64,000 bases of DNA from Streptomyces rimosus subsp. rimosus (GTDB taxonomy: Bacteria; Actinomycetota; Actinomycetes; Streptomycetales; Streptomycetaceae), in assembly GCF_000720725.1 (NCBI RefSeq), contig NZ_JOCQ01000007.1, positions 62,001 to 126,000 on the forward strand. The letters run 5' to 3'. The position numbers were made by a program, and so were the translations under genes. The notes below the pieces were generated by a model that made no database searches, was not told where the DNA came from, and worked only from the letters and a program-made list of their open reading frames with translations. Of this stretch, positions 49,229 to 57,034 are shown one piece after another; positions within the stretch are counted from its first letter, which is position 1, and each line of letters opens with the position of its first letter.

Positions 49229-52200
49229 TCAGATCTGTCCCTTGCGCGTCAGCTGCGTGAACGAGATCCAGCCCGGCAGCACCGGCAGCCAGAACGTCAT
49301 CAGCCGGAAGAGCAGTACCGCGGGGAACGCGATGTCCGCGGTGAGCCCGGCCAGCGTCAGCGTGGTGGTCAGCGCGCCCTCGATGGCGGCCACGCCGCCG
49401 GGGGTGGGCGCCGCGGAGCCCACCGCGTTGCCCGCGAGGAACACCACCGCGATGGCCGCGTAGCTCAGCTGCCCGCCCCCGCCGAACGCGCGGATCGAGG
49501 CGTCCAGGCACAGCACGTTCGCCGCCGTGAGCAGCAGCGTGCCGCTGATGCCGACCACCAGCTTCTTCGGGCGCTGGAGGACGTCCAGCATGCGCGGTAC
49601 CACGCCCGCGAACAGCGACCGTACGCGCGTGACGATGAATTTGCGCAGCCCCGGGACCGCGGTGACCACCAGCACCAGCACGGCCGCCGTCAGCAGGCCC
49701 GCGATCACCGTACGGGACGGGGAGAGCGATGACGGCGTGCGCTCGGTGCCGGTCAGATAGCCGAAGGTCAGCAGCAGGATGATGTGGCAGCCGAGGCCGA
49801 ACAGCTGGGACGCGCCCACGCTCGCCACCGCGAGGCCGGGCCGGATGCCCGAGCGCTGGAGGAAGCGGGTGTTGAGTGCCACGCCGCCCACCGCGGCGGG
49901 CGCGACCAGTTTGACGAAGTTGCCCGCCACCTGCGCGATCACCGTCCGCAGGAAGGACACCTTCTCGGGTACGAAGCCGAGCAGGCTCATCGCCGCCGCC
50001 GGGTAGGTCAGCGCCGAGAAGGCCAGCGCCGCCACCACCCACAGCCACTGGGCCTCGCCGACCACCTGGCCGAACTTGGCGTGGGTGATCTGTGAGACCA
50101 GGAAATACGCGGCGAAGACGCCGGCGATCCAGGTGACGAGGGTGCGCGGCCGGATGCGCTCCAGGCGGGCCGGTTCGACCGGCGCGGTCGGCCGGATCAG
50201 CAGCACCTGCTGGCGGATCTGCGAGAGCAGGTCCTCCTCACGGGCCTCCTCCAGCGCCTCGTCGACCGCCCGCTTCTCGGCGTTCTTCTCGGCGCGCGCC
50301 ACCTTGCGGTTGGCCGGCTGCTCCTGTGTGTGCGCGCCGCCCCGCCCGGCCGCCTCGGCAGCCTTGCGCTCCTTGGCGGCGCGCGACGCCTCCAGGACCG
50401 CCTCGCGCTCCCGTGCGGAGCGCTCGCGGGCCAGCTGGCGCAGCGTGGACCGGGTCGTACGGCTGAGGGCGATCGGCTGGAGCAGCGGCAGACTGTCGGC
50501 GACCGCGTCCGGGTCGAGTACGTCGACGGCGGCGGCCACCGCCCGCTCGGCGCCGGTCCGCAGCGCGAACGTGGTCAGCAGCTGCGCGATGTCCATGCGC
50601 AGGACCAGGTCGCCCGCCGCGATCTCGCCGCCGCGCAGATCGGTCAGGATGATGCTGCCGGAACGATCCACCAGGAGGGCGTCACCCACCAGGCGCCGGT
50701 GCGCGATACGCCGCGACTGGAGCGCCGCCACCTGCCGCCAGGCGTTGCGCATCAGCTCGTCGGTGATCTCCTCGTCCGGCAGCGCGTCCAGCGGCCGGCC
50801 GTCGATGTGCTCGTACACGAGCATCACGGCGTCCGGGCCCAGCTCGGAGGTGGCGATCAGCTTGGGGGCGCTGGCGCCGGCCGCGATGGCCGCGTACGCC
50901 AGCAGCGCCTCCTGCTCCAGCGCCTGGCGCAGCGACTGGAGGCTGCGGCGCTGGTTGATGCCGCGCAGCGAGAGCCGGCGCCAGACCCGGTAGAAGAACC
51001 CCTGGGCCTGCCGCTCGCGGTCCACGACGGTCACGTCGATGGGCGGGCCGTCCTCCAGGGTGACGATGTAGCGGCGGCCCCGGTCGGCGTGCTCCGGGTG
51101 CTCGGGGTTGCCGATGTCCTCCGCGCGCACCGCCCGGACCGGGCGGAAGCCGACCCGGCGCAGGCCCGCGAGCAGGTTCTGGCCGGTGGGGCGGACATTG
51201 GGCGAGCCGACCGCGTACAGCGTCCCGAAGGCCACCGTCCAGCCGATGAGGATGGTGGTGACGATGGCGAACGGCGTCGTGTAACGGCCGACGAGCACGG
51301 CGAAGGCGTCCAGCAGCAGGACGCACCACATCGCCACCCGCCAGCGGGGGCGCCGCGACATCCCCACCGCTGTCATGTACGCGATTACCGGCGCGAGATA
51401 GCTGTGCACCGGCGCGGTCAGCCCGCCGTTGGCCAGTGGCTGGGTCAGCGCGACCCGGATGGACTCCGGGGCCGCCTCGGCCACCCACAGATCGGTGGCG
51501 AGCGAGACGCCGTGCGCGAGCACCGCCGCCAGCACGCCGTCCGCGATCCGCAGCCCGTCGCGTTTGATCAGCCGTTCCACGGCGAAGGCCACCGGCACGA
51601 TCAGTACGGCCACACTCGACGCCAGCCCGGCGAAGTTGATCAGCAGCCGCGGCGCCAGCCCGGCGCCCTCGCCGATGTCGCGCTGGAGCCCCTGGGTCGT
51701 GCCGTGCGCGAAGGTGGCCAGCAGCAGCACCAGCGCGATGCCGACGATCCCCAGCAGCAGGCGCATCAGGTCGGAGGGCCGGTGCACCCGCGCGGGGAGC
51801 AGCGGCTCGTCACCGGAGACCTGGTCCACGTGGAACTCGCTGCCGATGCGGTCGGAGGGTGGGGCGGTGCGGTCCGCCTTCTCCGATTTCTCCGATTTCT
51901 CCGACCTCGGTTTGTCCGGCTTCGGCTTGTCGGGCCTCGGCTTGTCCGGATTCGGCTGGTCCGGTCCGGACTGCTCACGGGTGGATGTACCGGTCGCCCC
52001 CGATGGTCCGGGCGGACCGGCCCCCCCGGCCCCGCCGGCCGTGCGTTCCTCTTCTGCCGCGCCCCCAGCCCCGCTGGAAGCGGTCGCCGTGTCGGCCCGG
52101 CGGGGCTGATCCGGCCCCTCCGGACTCGCGGACTCGTCGGCTCTTCCGGCCTTCTCGATCGTGCTCGCCTTTTCGGTCTCGGAAGCCTGTGACGGCTTCC

Positions 52201-52318
52201 CCCGTTGTTTCCCGTCCCCCCGGGCGGGGGCGTCGGTGGACAGCGCCTCAGGGGTGCCGGCCTCCCACGGAGGCACCGCACCCTGCTGTTCGGCCGTCTC
52301 TTTTTGATCTCGTATCAC
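49229..52318 (-). CDS. LPG-synthase-like membrane protein with pseudokinase domain
   Basis: 1029 residues from GTG. Residues 1-175 are charged and low in complexity (PDKPRPDKPKPDKPR, SEKSEKSEK). About six helices follow (185-370). A cytosolic kinase-like domain at about 430-620 contains VMLVYEHIDGRPLDALPDEE, HRRLVGDALLVDRSG and ILTDLRGGE where a kinase would have HxDxxxxN and DFG; the catalytic Asp and Asn are replaced, so it is probably inactive. A coiled-coil linker leads to a C-terminal LPG-synthase/UPF0104 module of about eight helices (NFVKLVAPAAVGGVALNTRF, TPGGVAAIEGALTT). No MprF-type transferase domain is present. Role in lipid or envelope transport is inferred. Confidence 0.85.
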   Translation of the reverse strand: MIRDQKETAEQQGAVPPWEAGTPEALSTDAPARGDGKQRGKPSQASETEKASTIEKAGRADESASPEGPDQPRRADTATASSGAGGAAEEERTAGGAGGAGPPGPSGATGTSTREQSGPDQPNPDKPRPDKPKPDKPRSEKSEKSEKADRTAPPSDRIGSEFHVDQVSGDEPLLPARVHRPSDLMRLLLGIVGIALVLLLATFAHGTTQGLQRDIGEGAGLAPRLLINFAGLASSVAVLIVPVAFAVERLIKRDGLRIADGVLAAVLAHGVSLATDLWVAEAAPESIRVALTQPLANGGLTAPVHSYLAPVIAYMTAVGMSRRPRWRVAMWCVLLLDAFAVLVGRYTTPFAIVTTILIGWTVAFGTLYAVGSPNVRPTGQNLLAGLRRVGFRPVRAVRAEDIGNPEHPEHADRGRRYIVTLEDGPPIDVTVVDRERQAQGFFYRVWRRLSLRGINQRRSLQSLRQALEQEALLAYAAIAAGASAPKLIATSELGPDAVMLVYEHIDGRPLDALPDEEITDELMRNAWRQVAALQSRRIAHRRLVGDALLVDRSGSIILTDLRGGEIAAGDLVLRMDIAQLLTTFALRTGAERAVAAAVDVLDPDAVADSLPLLQPIALSRTTRSTLRQLARERSAREREAVLEASRAAKERKAAEAAGRGGAHTQEQPANRKVARAEKNAEKRAVDEALEEAREEDLLSQIRQQVLLIRPTAPVEPARLERIRPRTLVTWIAGVFAAYFLVSQITHAKFGQVVGEAQWLWVVAALAFSALTYPAAAMSLLGFVPEKVSFLRTVIAQVAGNFVKLVAPAAVGGVALNTRFLQRSGIRPGLAVASVGASQLFGLGCHIILLLTFGYLTGTERTPSSLSPSRTVIAGLLTAAVLVLVVTAVPGLRKFIVTRVRSLFAGVVPRMLDVLQRPKKLVVGISGTLLLTAANVLCLDASIRAFGGGGQLSYAAIAVVFLAGNAVGSAAPTPGGVAAIEGALTTTLTLAGLTADIAFPAVLLFRLMTFWLPVLPGWISFTQLTRKGQI

Positions 52319-52461
52319 CAGTCACCGCCCGGAAGATGGTGGCATGGCCGCGGGGAGGCGGGGGGCATCAGGGTGCATTTCGATGGGCCGGGAAACGGAA
52401 CATACGCCGTCGTGCCCGCCCGCGCACGCCGTCGGCGGGCAACCGCGCAGGCCACCGGGGA

Positions 52462-52484
52462 CTGTCGGTGGCGTGGTGCAGGAT
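52462..52484 (+). promoter_or_regulatory. PafBC-type DNA-damage promoter of the ATL gene
   Basis: TGTCGGTG (52463-52470), eight bases, CAGGAT (52479-52484), then seven bases to the ATG. The RecA-independent damage (RecA-NDp/PafBC) motif is TGTC[A/G]GTG-N8-TANNNT; the only mismatch is the first base of the -10. No ribosome-binding site follows, so the mRNA is probably leaderless. Confidence 0.65.
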
Positions 52485-52491
52485 GGGCCGA

Positions 52492-53010
52492 ATGAGTGGG
52501 AAAACGGGAGGGCTTGCCGGGTACGGCGAGCCCGGCGGGCGCGGCGGTGACGGGGCCCCCGAGGACGGCGGGGGCCCGCCGGATTCCGGTGGGGTGGAGA
52601 TCCCCGTGTACGCGGAGCGCGTACTGGGGGTCGCGGAGCTGATCCCGCCCGGCCGCGTGATGACGTACGGCGACGTCGCGGAGTGGCTCGCGGGCGAGGA
52701 CCCGCCCGAAGGGTGCCGCGAGGACGACCCCGGGTGGCGCGTGGGCGGGCCGCGCCAGGTGGGCCGGGTGATGGCCCTGTACGGAGGCGCCGTGCCCTGG
52801 TGGCGCGTCGTGCGCGCCGACGGCCGCCTGCTGCCCGGCGGCGAGCTGCGCGCGATGGCGCACTACAGGGAGGAGGGCACTCCGCTGCGGGAGGCCGGCC
52901 GGTCGGCCGAGGGGCACGTACCGCGTCTCGACATGCGGCGGGCCCGCTGGGACGGCGGCGATCCGGCGCGGGGGGACCGAGACGGCGGCGATCCGGTGGG
53001 CAGGGGCTGA
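52492..53010 (+). CDS. Alkyltransferase-like protein (ATL)
   Basis: 172 residues. After a Gly/Pro-rich lead of about 40 residues comes the MGMT DNA-binding fold: YAERVLGVAELIPPGRVMTY with the helix-turn-helix and Arg finger region RQVGRVMALYGG. The methyl-acceptor PCHR of true O6-alkylguanine methyltransferases is replaced by VPWWRVV, so Trp stands in for Cys. Such ATL proteins cannot repair directly but bind O6-alkylguanine and flag it for nucleotide-excision repair. The PafBC-type promoter fits this. The last 20 residues come from a 30-bp tandem repeat that runs through the stop codon. Rv3204 is the mycobacterial neighbour. Confidence 0.9.
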   Translation: MSGKTGGLAGYGEPGGRGGDGAPEDGGGPPDSGGVEIPVYAERVLGVAELIPPGRVMTYGDVAEWLAGEDPPEGCREDDPGWRVGGPRQVGRVMALYGGAVPWWRVVRADGRLLPGGELRAMAHYREEGTPLREAGRSAEGHVPRLDMRRARWDGGDPARGDRDGGDPVGRG

Positions 53011-53040
53011 GGCGGTGGCGATCCGGTGCGGAGGGGCTGA
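52951..53040. repeat. Three 30-bp tandem repeats spanning a stop codon
   Basis: Units at 52951-52980, 52981-53010 and 53011-53040 all carry G[A/G]CGG[C/T]GGCGATCCGG. A partial fourth (GACGGTGG) starts at 53041. The ATL stop codon is the end of unit 2; unit 3 has TGA at the same place. Confidence 0.9.
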
Positions 53041-53424
53041 GACGGTGGGTGGCTGAGCCGGGGACGGGGCGCCGACGGGCCCGGCCCGCAGCCTGCCCGC
53101 CGTCACGGCCGAACGCGTACCGGCCGCTTCCCGGGGCGCAGCGGTCCCGGCCGGTCCGTACGGCACTTCCGGCGCGCCCAGCGCGCTCGGCCGCCGGGGC
53201 GCCCCCGTCCGGCCGGGCACGTCCGGCACGGGCCGCCGCACCCACCGCGCGGTCGCGGGTACCGTCGTGGGACGCGCTGCGGCTCGTGCGCCGCCTGGCG
53301 TAGCGTCGGGCACGGCCCGCACCACCGCCCCGCCGCCCGGCGTCCGGCGCGGTGGCCGCACCGGCCCGCGCCGCACCGCAGTGCGCACCACCACCAGCAC
53401 CTCCTCCCAGGACCGGCGATCCAC
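53011..53424. other. Intergenic region before adnA
   Basis: 414 bases. The left part holds the end of the 30-bp repeat. No terminator or gene is convincing. TAGCGT at 53300-53305 is a possible -10, but it leaves a leader of about 115 bases. I searched for a PafBC-type site and did not find one, so adnA may be read from the ATL promoter. Confidence 0.4.
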
Positions 53425-56400
53425 GTGAGTTCCTCCTTCTCGGCTTCGGCCGTGCCGTCCGCGCAGCCGCGCCGGCGAGCGGCGCGGCGGGATGCCTCCG
53501 GCGCGTACCGACTGGTGCGTACCCGGCCGGGACCGGCGGACCCTCCTGCTTTGGACGCACGCCAGCGCGCTGTGGTTGACCACGGCGCCGGGCCCCTGCT
53601 GGTGCTCGCCGGCCCCGGTACGGGCAAGACGACGACCCTCGTGGAGGCGGTGGCCCGGCGGGTACGGGACGGCGCCGACCCCGAGCGGCTGCTGGTGCTG
53701 ACCTTCAGCCGCAAGGCCGCCGTCGAACTGCGGGACCGGATCGCCGCGCGCCTGGGCAGCGCCGCCGCCCCGCAGGCCACCACCTTCCACTCGTACTGCT
53801 ACGCGCTCGTACGGGCCCACCAGGACGCCGACCTGTTCGCCGACCCGCTGCGCCTGCTGTCCGGACCCGAGCAGGACCTCGTCGTGCGCGAGCTGCTCGA
53901 AGGGCAGGCCGGGCTGGCGGCCGCCGGGCGGGCCCGGGTGCGCTGGCCGGACGAGCTGCGGGCCTGCCTGACGACGCGCGGCTTCGCCGACGAGGTGCGC
54001 GCGGTGCTCGCGCGCAGCCGCGAGCTGGGGCTGGGCCCGGAAGCGCTTGCCGACTTCGCGCGGCGCACCGGCAGGCCCGACTGGGGCGCGGCGGCCGCCT
54101 TCCTCGCCGAGTACCTGGACGTGCTGGACGCCCAGGGCGTGCTCGACTACGCCGAACTGGTGCACCGGGCGGTGCTGCTCGCAGAGCGCGACGAGGTCGC
54201 CGCCGAGCTGGCAGCGCGCTATGACGCGGTGTTCGTGGACGAGTACCAGGACACGGACGCGTCGCAGGTACGGCTGCTGCGCGCGCTGGCCGGCGGCGGC
54301 CGTACGCTCGTGGCCTTCGGCGACCCGGACCAGTCGATCTACGCGTTCCGTGGCGCCGACGTCAACGGCATCCTCGATTTCCCGCTGATGTTCCCCCGAA
54401 GGGATGGCGAACCGGCGCCGGTGGAGGTGCTCGGCACCTCCCGCCGTTCGGATGCGGCTGTCCTGGCGGCCACCCGGCGGCTCACCTCCCGGATGCCGCT
54501 GACCCGTCTGCCGGCCCGGAAAGTACGGGAGCACCGCGACCTCGCGGCCGTACGGGACGGGGGCCGCGTCGAGGTCTACACGTACCCGACGCCGGGCGCG
54601 GAGCTGGACAACATCGCCGACATCCTGCGCCGCGCGCACCTGGAGGACGGCGTGCCGTGGCGTGACATGGCCGTCCTCGTACGCGCCGGCGCCCGCTCCA
54701 TCCCCAGCGTGCGCCGGGCGCTGACCTCGGCCGGTGTCCCCCTGGAGATCGACGGCGACGAACTGCCGCTGCGCCGGGAACCGGCGGTGGCGCCACTGCT
54801 CACGGCGCTGCGGATAGCGGCTTCGGCGGTGGCGTCCGGGCCTGCCGAGGACGGGCCTGCCGATGACGAGCCTGCTGATGACGCGCCTGCCGATTACGCC
54901 TCTGCCTCCGCCGCCGACGCCTCCGCCGATGCTGATGACGTCCCCGCTGACGAGACGCCCGTCCCGGCCGACGAGCCCGCCGACGTCCCGGCCGGCGTTC
55001 CGGCCGCCGAGCCCACCGGGGCGGCGCACCGGCTCACCGCCGAGACGGCGATAGAACTGCTGACCTCCCCCCTCGGCGGGATGGACGCCGCCGATCTGCG
55101 CCGGCTGGGCCGGGCGCTGCGCGAGGAGGAGCGGGCCGCCGGGCACGACGTACCGCCGCCGTCCGACGAACTGATCGCGCGGGCGCTCGCCGAGCCGGAG
55201 CGCCTGGTCGCGCACGATCCGGCGTACGCGCGGGGCGCCCGGCAGCTCGGTGAGCTGCTGCGCACCACCCGCGCCCTGCTGGCCCGCGGCGGCACCGCCG
55301 AAGAGGCCCTGTGGACGCTGTGGGACGGCACGCCCACCTGGTCGCAGCGGCTGGAGCGGACCGCCCGGCGCGGCGGCGCGGCGGCCCGCAACGCCGACCG
55401 CGACCTGGACGCCGTGGTGGCGCTGTTCGAGACCGCCGCCCGCGCGGAGGCCCGTACCGGCGGCCGGGGCGCGCTCAACTTCCTGGAGGAGCTGGACGCC
55501 CAGGACATCGCCGCCGACACCCTGACCCGCCGGACCGTGCGCCCCGACGCCGTGCGCCTGATGACCGCGCACCGCTCCAAGGGCCTGGAATGGCGGCTCG
55601 TGGTCGTCGCGGGCGTACAGGAAGGGCTCTGGCCGGACCTGCGCCGCCGCGGCTCGCTCCTGGAGGCGGACCGGATCGGCCGGGACGGGCTGGCCGAGCC
55701 GCTGCCCCCGGGCGCGCTGCTCACCGAGGAGCGGCGGCTGTTCTACGTGGCGGCCACCCGCGCCCGCGAGCGCCTGGTGGTCACCGCCGTCAAGGCCGCG
55801 GCCGATGACGGCGACCAGCCGTCCCGCTTCCTGACCGAGCTCGGCGTGGAGCCGCGGGACGTCACCGGGCGCCCCCGCCGGCCGCTGTCGGTCGCCGCGC
55901 TGGTCGCCGAGCTGCGGGCCACCACCGTGGACCCGCAGGCCACTCCGGCGCTGCGCGAGGCCGCCGCGCAGCGGCTGGCGAAGCTGGCCGCGCTGCGCGA
56001 CGACGACGGCCAGCCGCTGGTGCCGGCCGCCCACCCCGACCAGTGGTGGGGACTGTACGAGCCGACGCACAGCGCCGTACCGCTGCGCGACCGGGACCGC
56101 CCCGTGACGCTCTCCGGCAGCGCACTGGACCAGCTCGCCAACACCTGCGCGCTTCAGTGGTTCCTCGGGCGCGAGGTCAAGGCGGACACTCCCGCGACCG
56201 CCGCCCAGGGCTTCGGCAACGTCGTCCACGTACTCGCCGACGAGGTCGCCTCCGGCCGTACGCCCGCCGACCTGTCCGTCCTGATGGAGCGCCTGGACTC
56301 GGTCTGGGACGCGCTCGCCTTCGACGCGCCCTGGAAGTCGCGGCAGGAGAAGGACAACGCGCGCGCTGCCCTGGAGCGCTTCCTGCGCTGGCACGTGATG

Positions 56401-56910
56401 GAGCGCGGCACGCTGGGCCGCGAGACCGTCGCCACCGAGCACGGCTTCGACGTCACCCTCGAAGCGGGCGAGTACGCGGTGCGCATCCGGGGGAGCATGG
56501 ACCGCGTCGAGCGGGACGCGGAGGGCCGGGCGTACGTCGTCGACTTCAAGACCGGCAAGCAGAAGCCGACCGGCCCGGAGGTCGCCCGCCACCCGCAGCT
56601 CGCGGTGTACCAGCTCGCGGTACAGGAGGGCGCGGTGGACGCCGCTTTCGAGGGGCGGCGGCCGGAGCCCGGCGGCGCGGAGCTCGTACACCTGCGGCTG
56701 GGCGCGCCCCAGAAGGAGGGCGGGGACGCGCTGCCCGCCGTGCAGGCGCAGGGGCCGCTGGCCGGGGACTGGGTGGGCGAACTGCTCGCCACCGCCGCCG
56801 GCCGGGTCCTGGAGGAGCGCTTCACGCCCAGCACCGGCCAGCACTGCACCCACTGCACGTTCCGCAGCTCCTGCTCGGCACTGCCGGAGGGGCAGCACGT
56901 GGTGGAGTGA
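53425..56910 (+). CDS. adnA: AdnA-like helicase-nuclease subunit
   Basis: 1161 residues from GTG. UvrD-like motor: Walker A GPGTGKT (63-69), TFSRKAAVELRDR, DEYQD (272-276), FGDPDQSIYAFRG and the late motifs RLMTAHRSKGLEW and FYVAATRARERL. The C-terminal RecB-type nuclease has VVDFKTGKQ with D1040 and K1042. Four cysteines, one in NTCALQWFLGR and three in HCTHCTFRSSC, would hold a [4Fe-4S] cluster. With AdnB it forms the actinobacterial counterpart of RecBCD/AddAB, resecting DNA double-strand breaks. An Asp/Ala/Pro-rich insertion lies at about 470-535. The nuclease Asp sits 121 residues from the end, as in mycobacterial AdnA (D934 of 1045). Confidence 0.9.
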   Translation: MSSSFSASAVPSAQPRRRAARRDASGAYRLVRTRPGPADPPALDARQRAVVDHGAGPLLVLAGPGTGKTTTLVEAVARRVRDGADPERLLVLTFSRKAAVELRDRIAARLGSAAAPQATTFHSYCYALVRAHQDADLFADPLRLLSGPEQDLVVRELLEGQAGLAAAGRARVRWPDELRACLTTRGFADEVRAVLARSRELGLGPEALADFARRTGRPDWGAAAAFLAEYLDVLDAQGVLDYAELVHRAVLLAERDEVAAELAARYDAVFVDEYQDTDASQVRLLRALAGGGRTLVAFGDPDQSIYAFRGADVNGILDFPLMFPRRDGEPAPVEVLGTSRRSDAAVLAATRRLTSRMPLTRLPARKVREHRDLAAVRDGGRVEVYTYPTPGAELDNIADILRRAHLEDGVPWRDMAVLVRAGARSIPSVRRALTSAGVPLEIDGDELPLRREPAVAPLLTALRIAASAVASGPAEDGPADDEPADDAPADYASASAADASADADDVPADETPVPADEPADVPAGVPAAEPTGAAHRLTAETAIELLTSPLGGMDAADLRRLGRALREEERAAGHDVPPPSDELIARALAEPERLVAHDPAYARGARQLGELLRTTRALLARGGTAEEALWTLWDGTPTWSQRLERTARRGGAAARNADRDLDAVVALFETAARAEARTGGRGALNFLEELDAQDIAADTLTRRTVRPDAVRLMTAHRSKGLEWRLVVVAGVQEGLWPDLRRRGSLLEADRIGRDGLAEPLPPGALLTEERRLFYVAATRARERLVVTAVKAAADDGDQPSRFLTELGVEPRDVTGRPRRPLSVAALVAELRATTVDPQATPALREAAAQRLAKLAALRDDDGQPLVPAAHPDQWWGLYEPTHSAVPLRDRDRPVTLSGSALDQLANTCALQWFLGREVKADTPATAAQGFGNVVHVLADEVASGRTPADLSVLMERLDSVWDALAFDAPWKSRQEKDNARAALERFLRWHVMERGTLGRETVATEHGFDVTLEAGEYAVRIRGSMDRVERDAEGRAYVVDFKTGKQKPTGPEVARHPQLAVYQLAVQEGAVDAAFEGRRPEPGGAELVHLRLGAPQKEGGDALPAVQAQGPLAGDWVGELLATAAGRVLEERFTPSTGQHCTHCTFRSSCSALPEGQHVVE

Positions 56911-57004
56911 CGACGGGAGCGGGCGATGCGGCCGGGCGTCACGCCGTGCGGCGACACCGGCCTCCCCGCGTCCCACCGGCCCGCTCAGCTGGGTTTTGCC
57001 GCGA

Positions 57005-57027
57005 TTGTCAGTGGGGGCCGATACGGT
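57005..57027 (+). promoter_or_regulatory. PafBC-type DNA-damage promoter of adnB
   Basis: TTGTCAGTG (57005-57013), eight bases, TACGGT (57022-57027), seven bases, then the GTG of adnB. This is an exact match to TTGTC[A/G]GTG-N8-TANNNT. The mRNA would be leaderless. It lies in the 124-base gap after adnA. Confidence 0.8.
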
Positions 57028-57034
57028 CTCGGGT

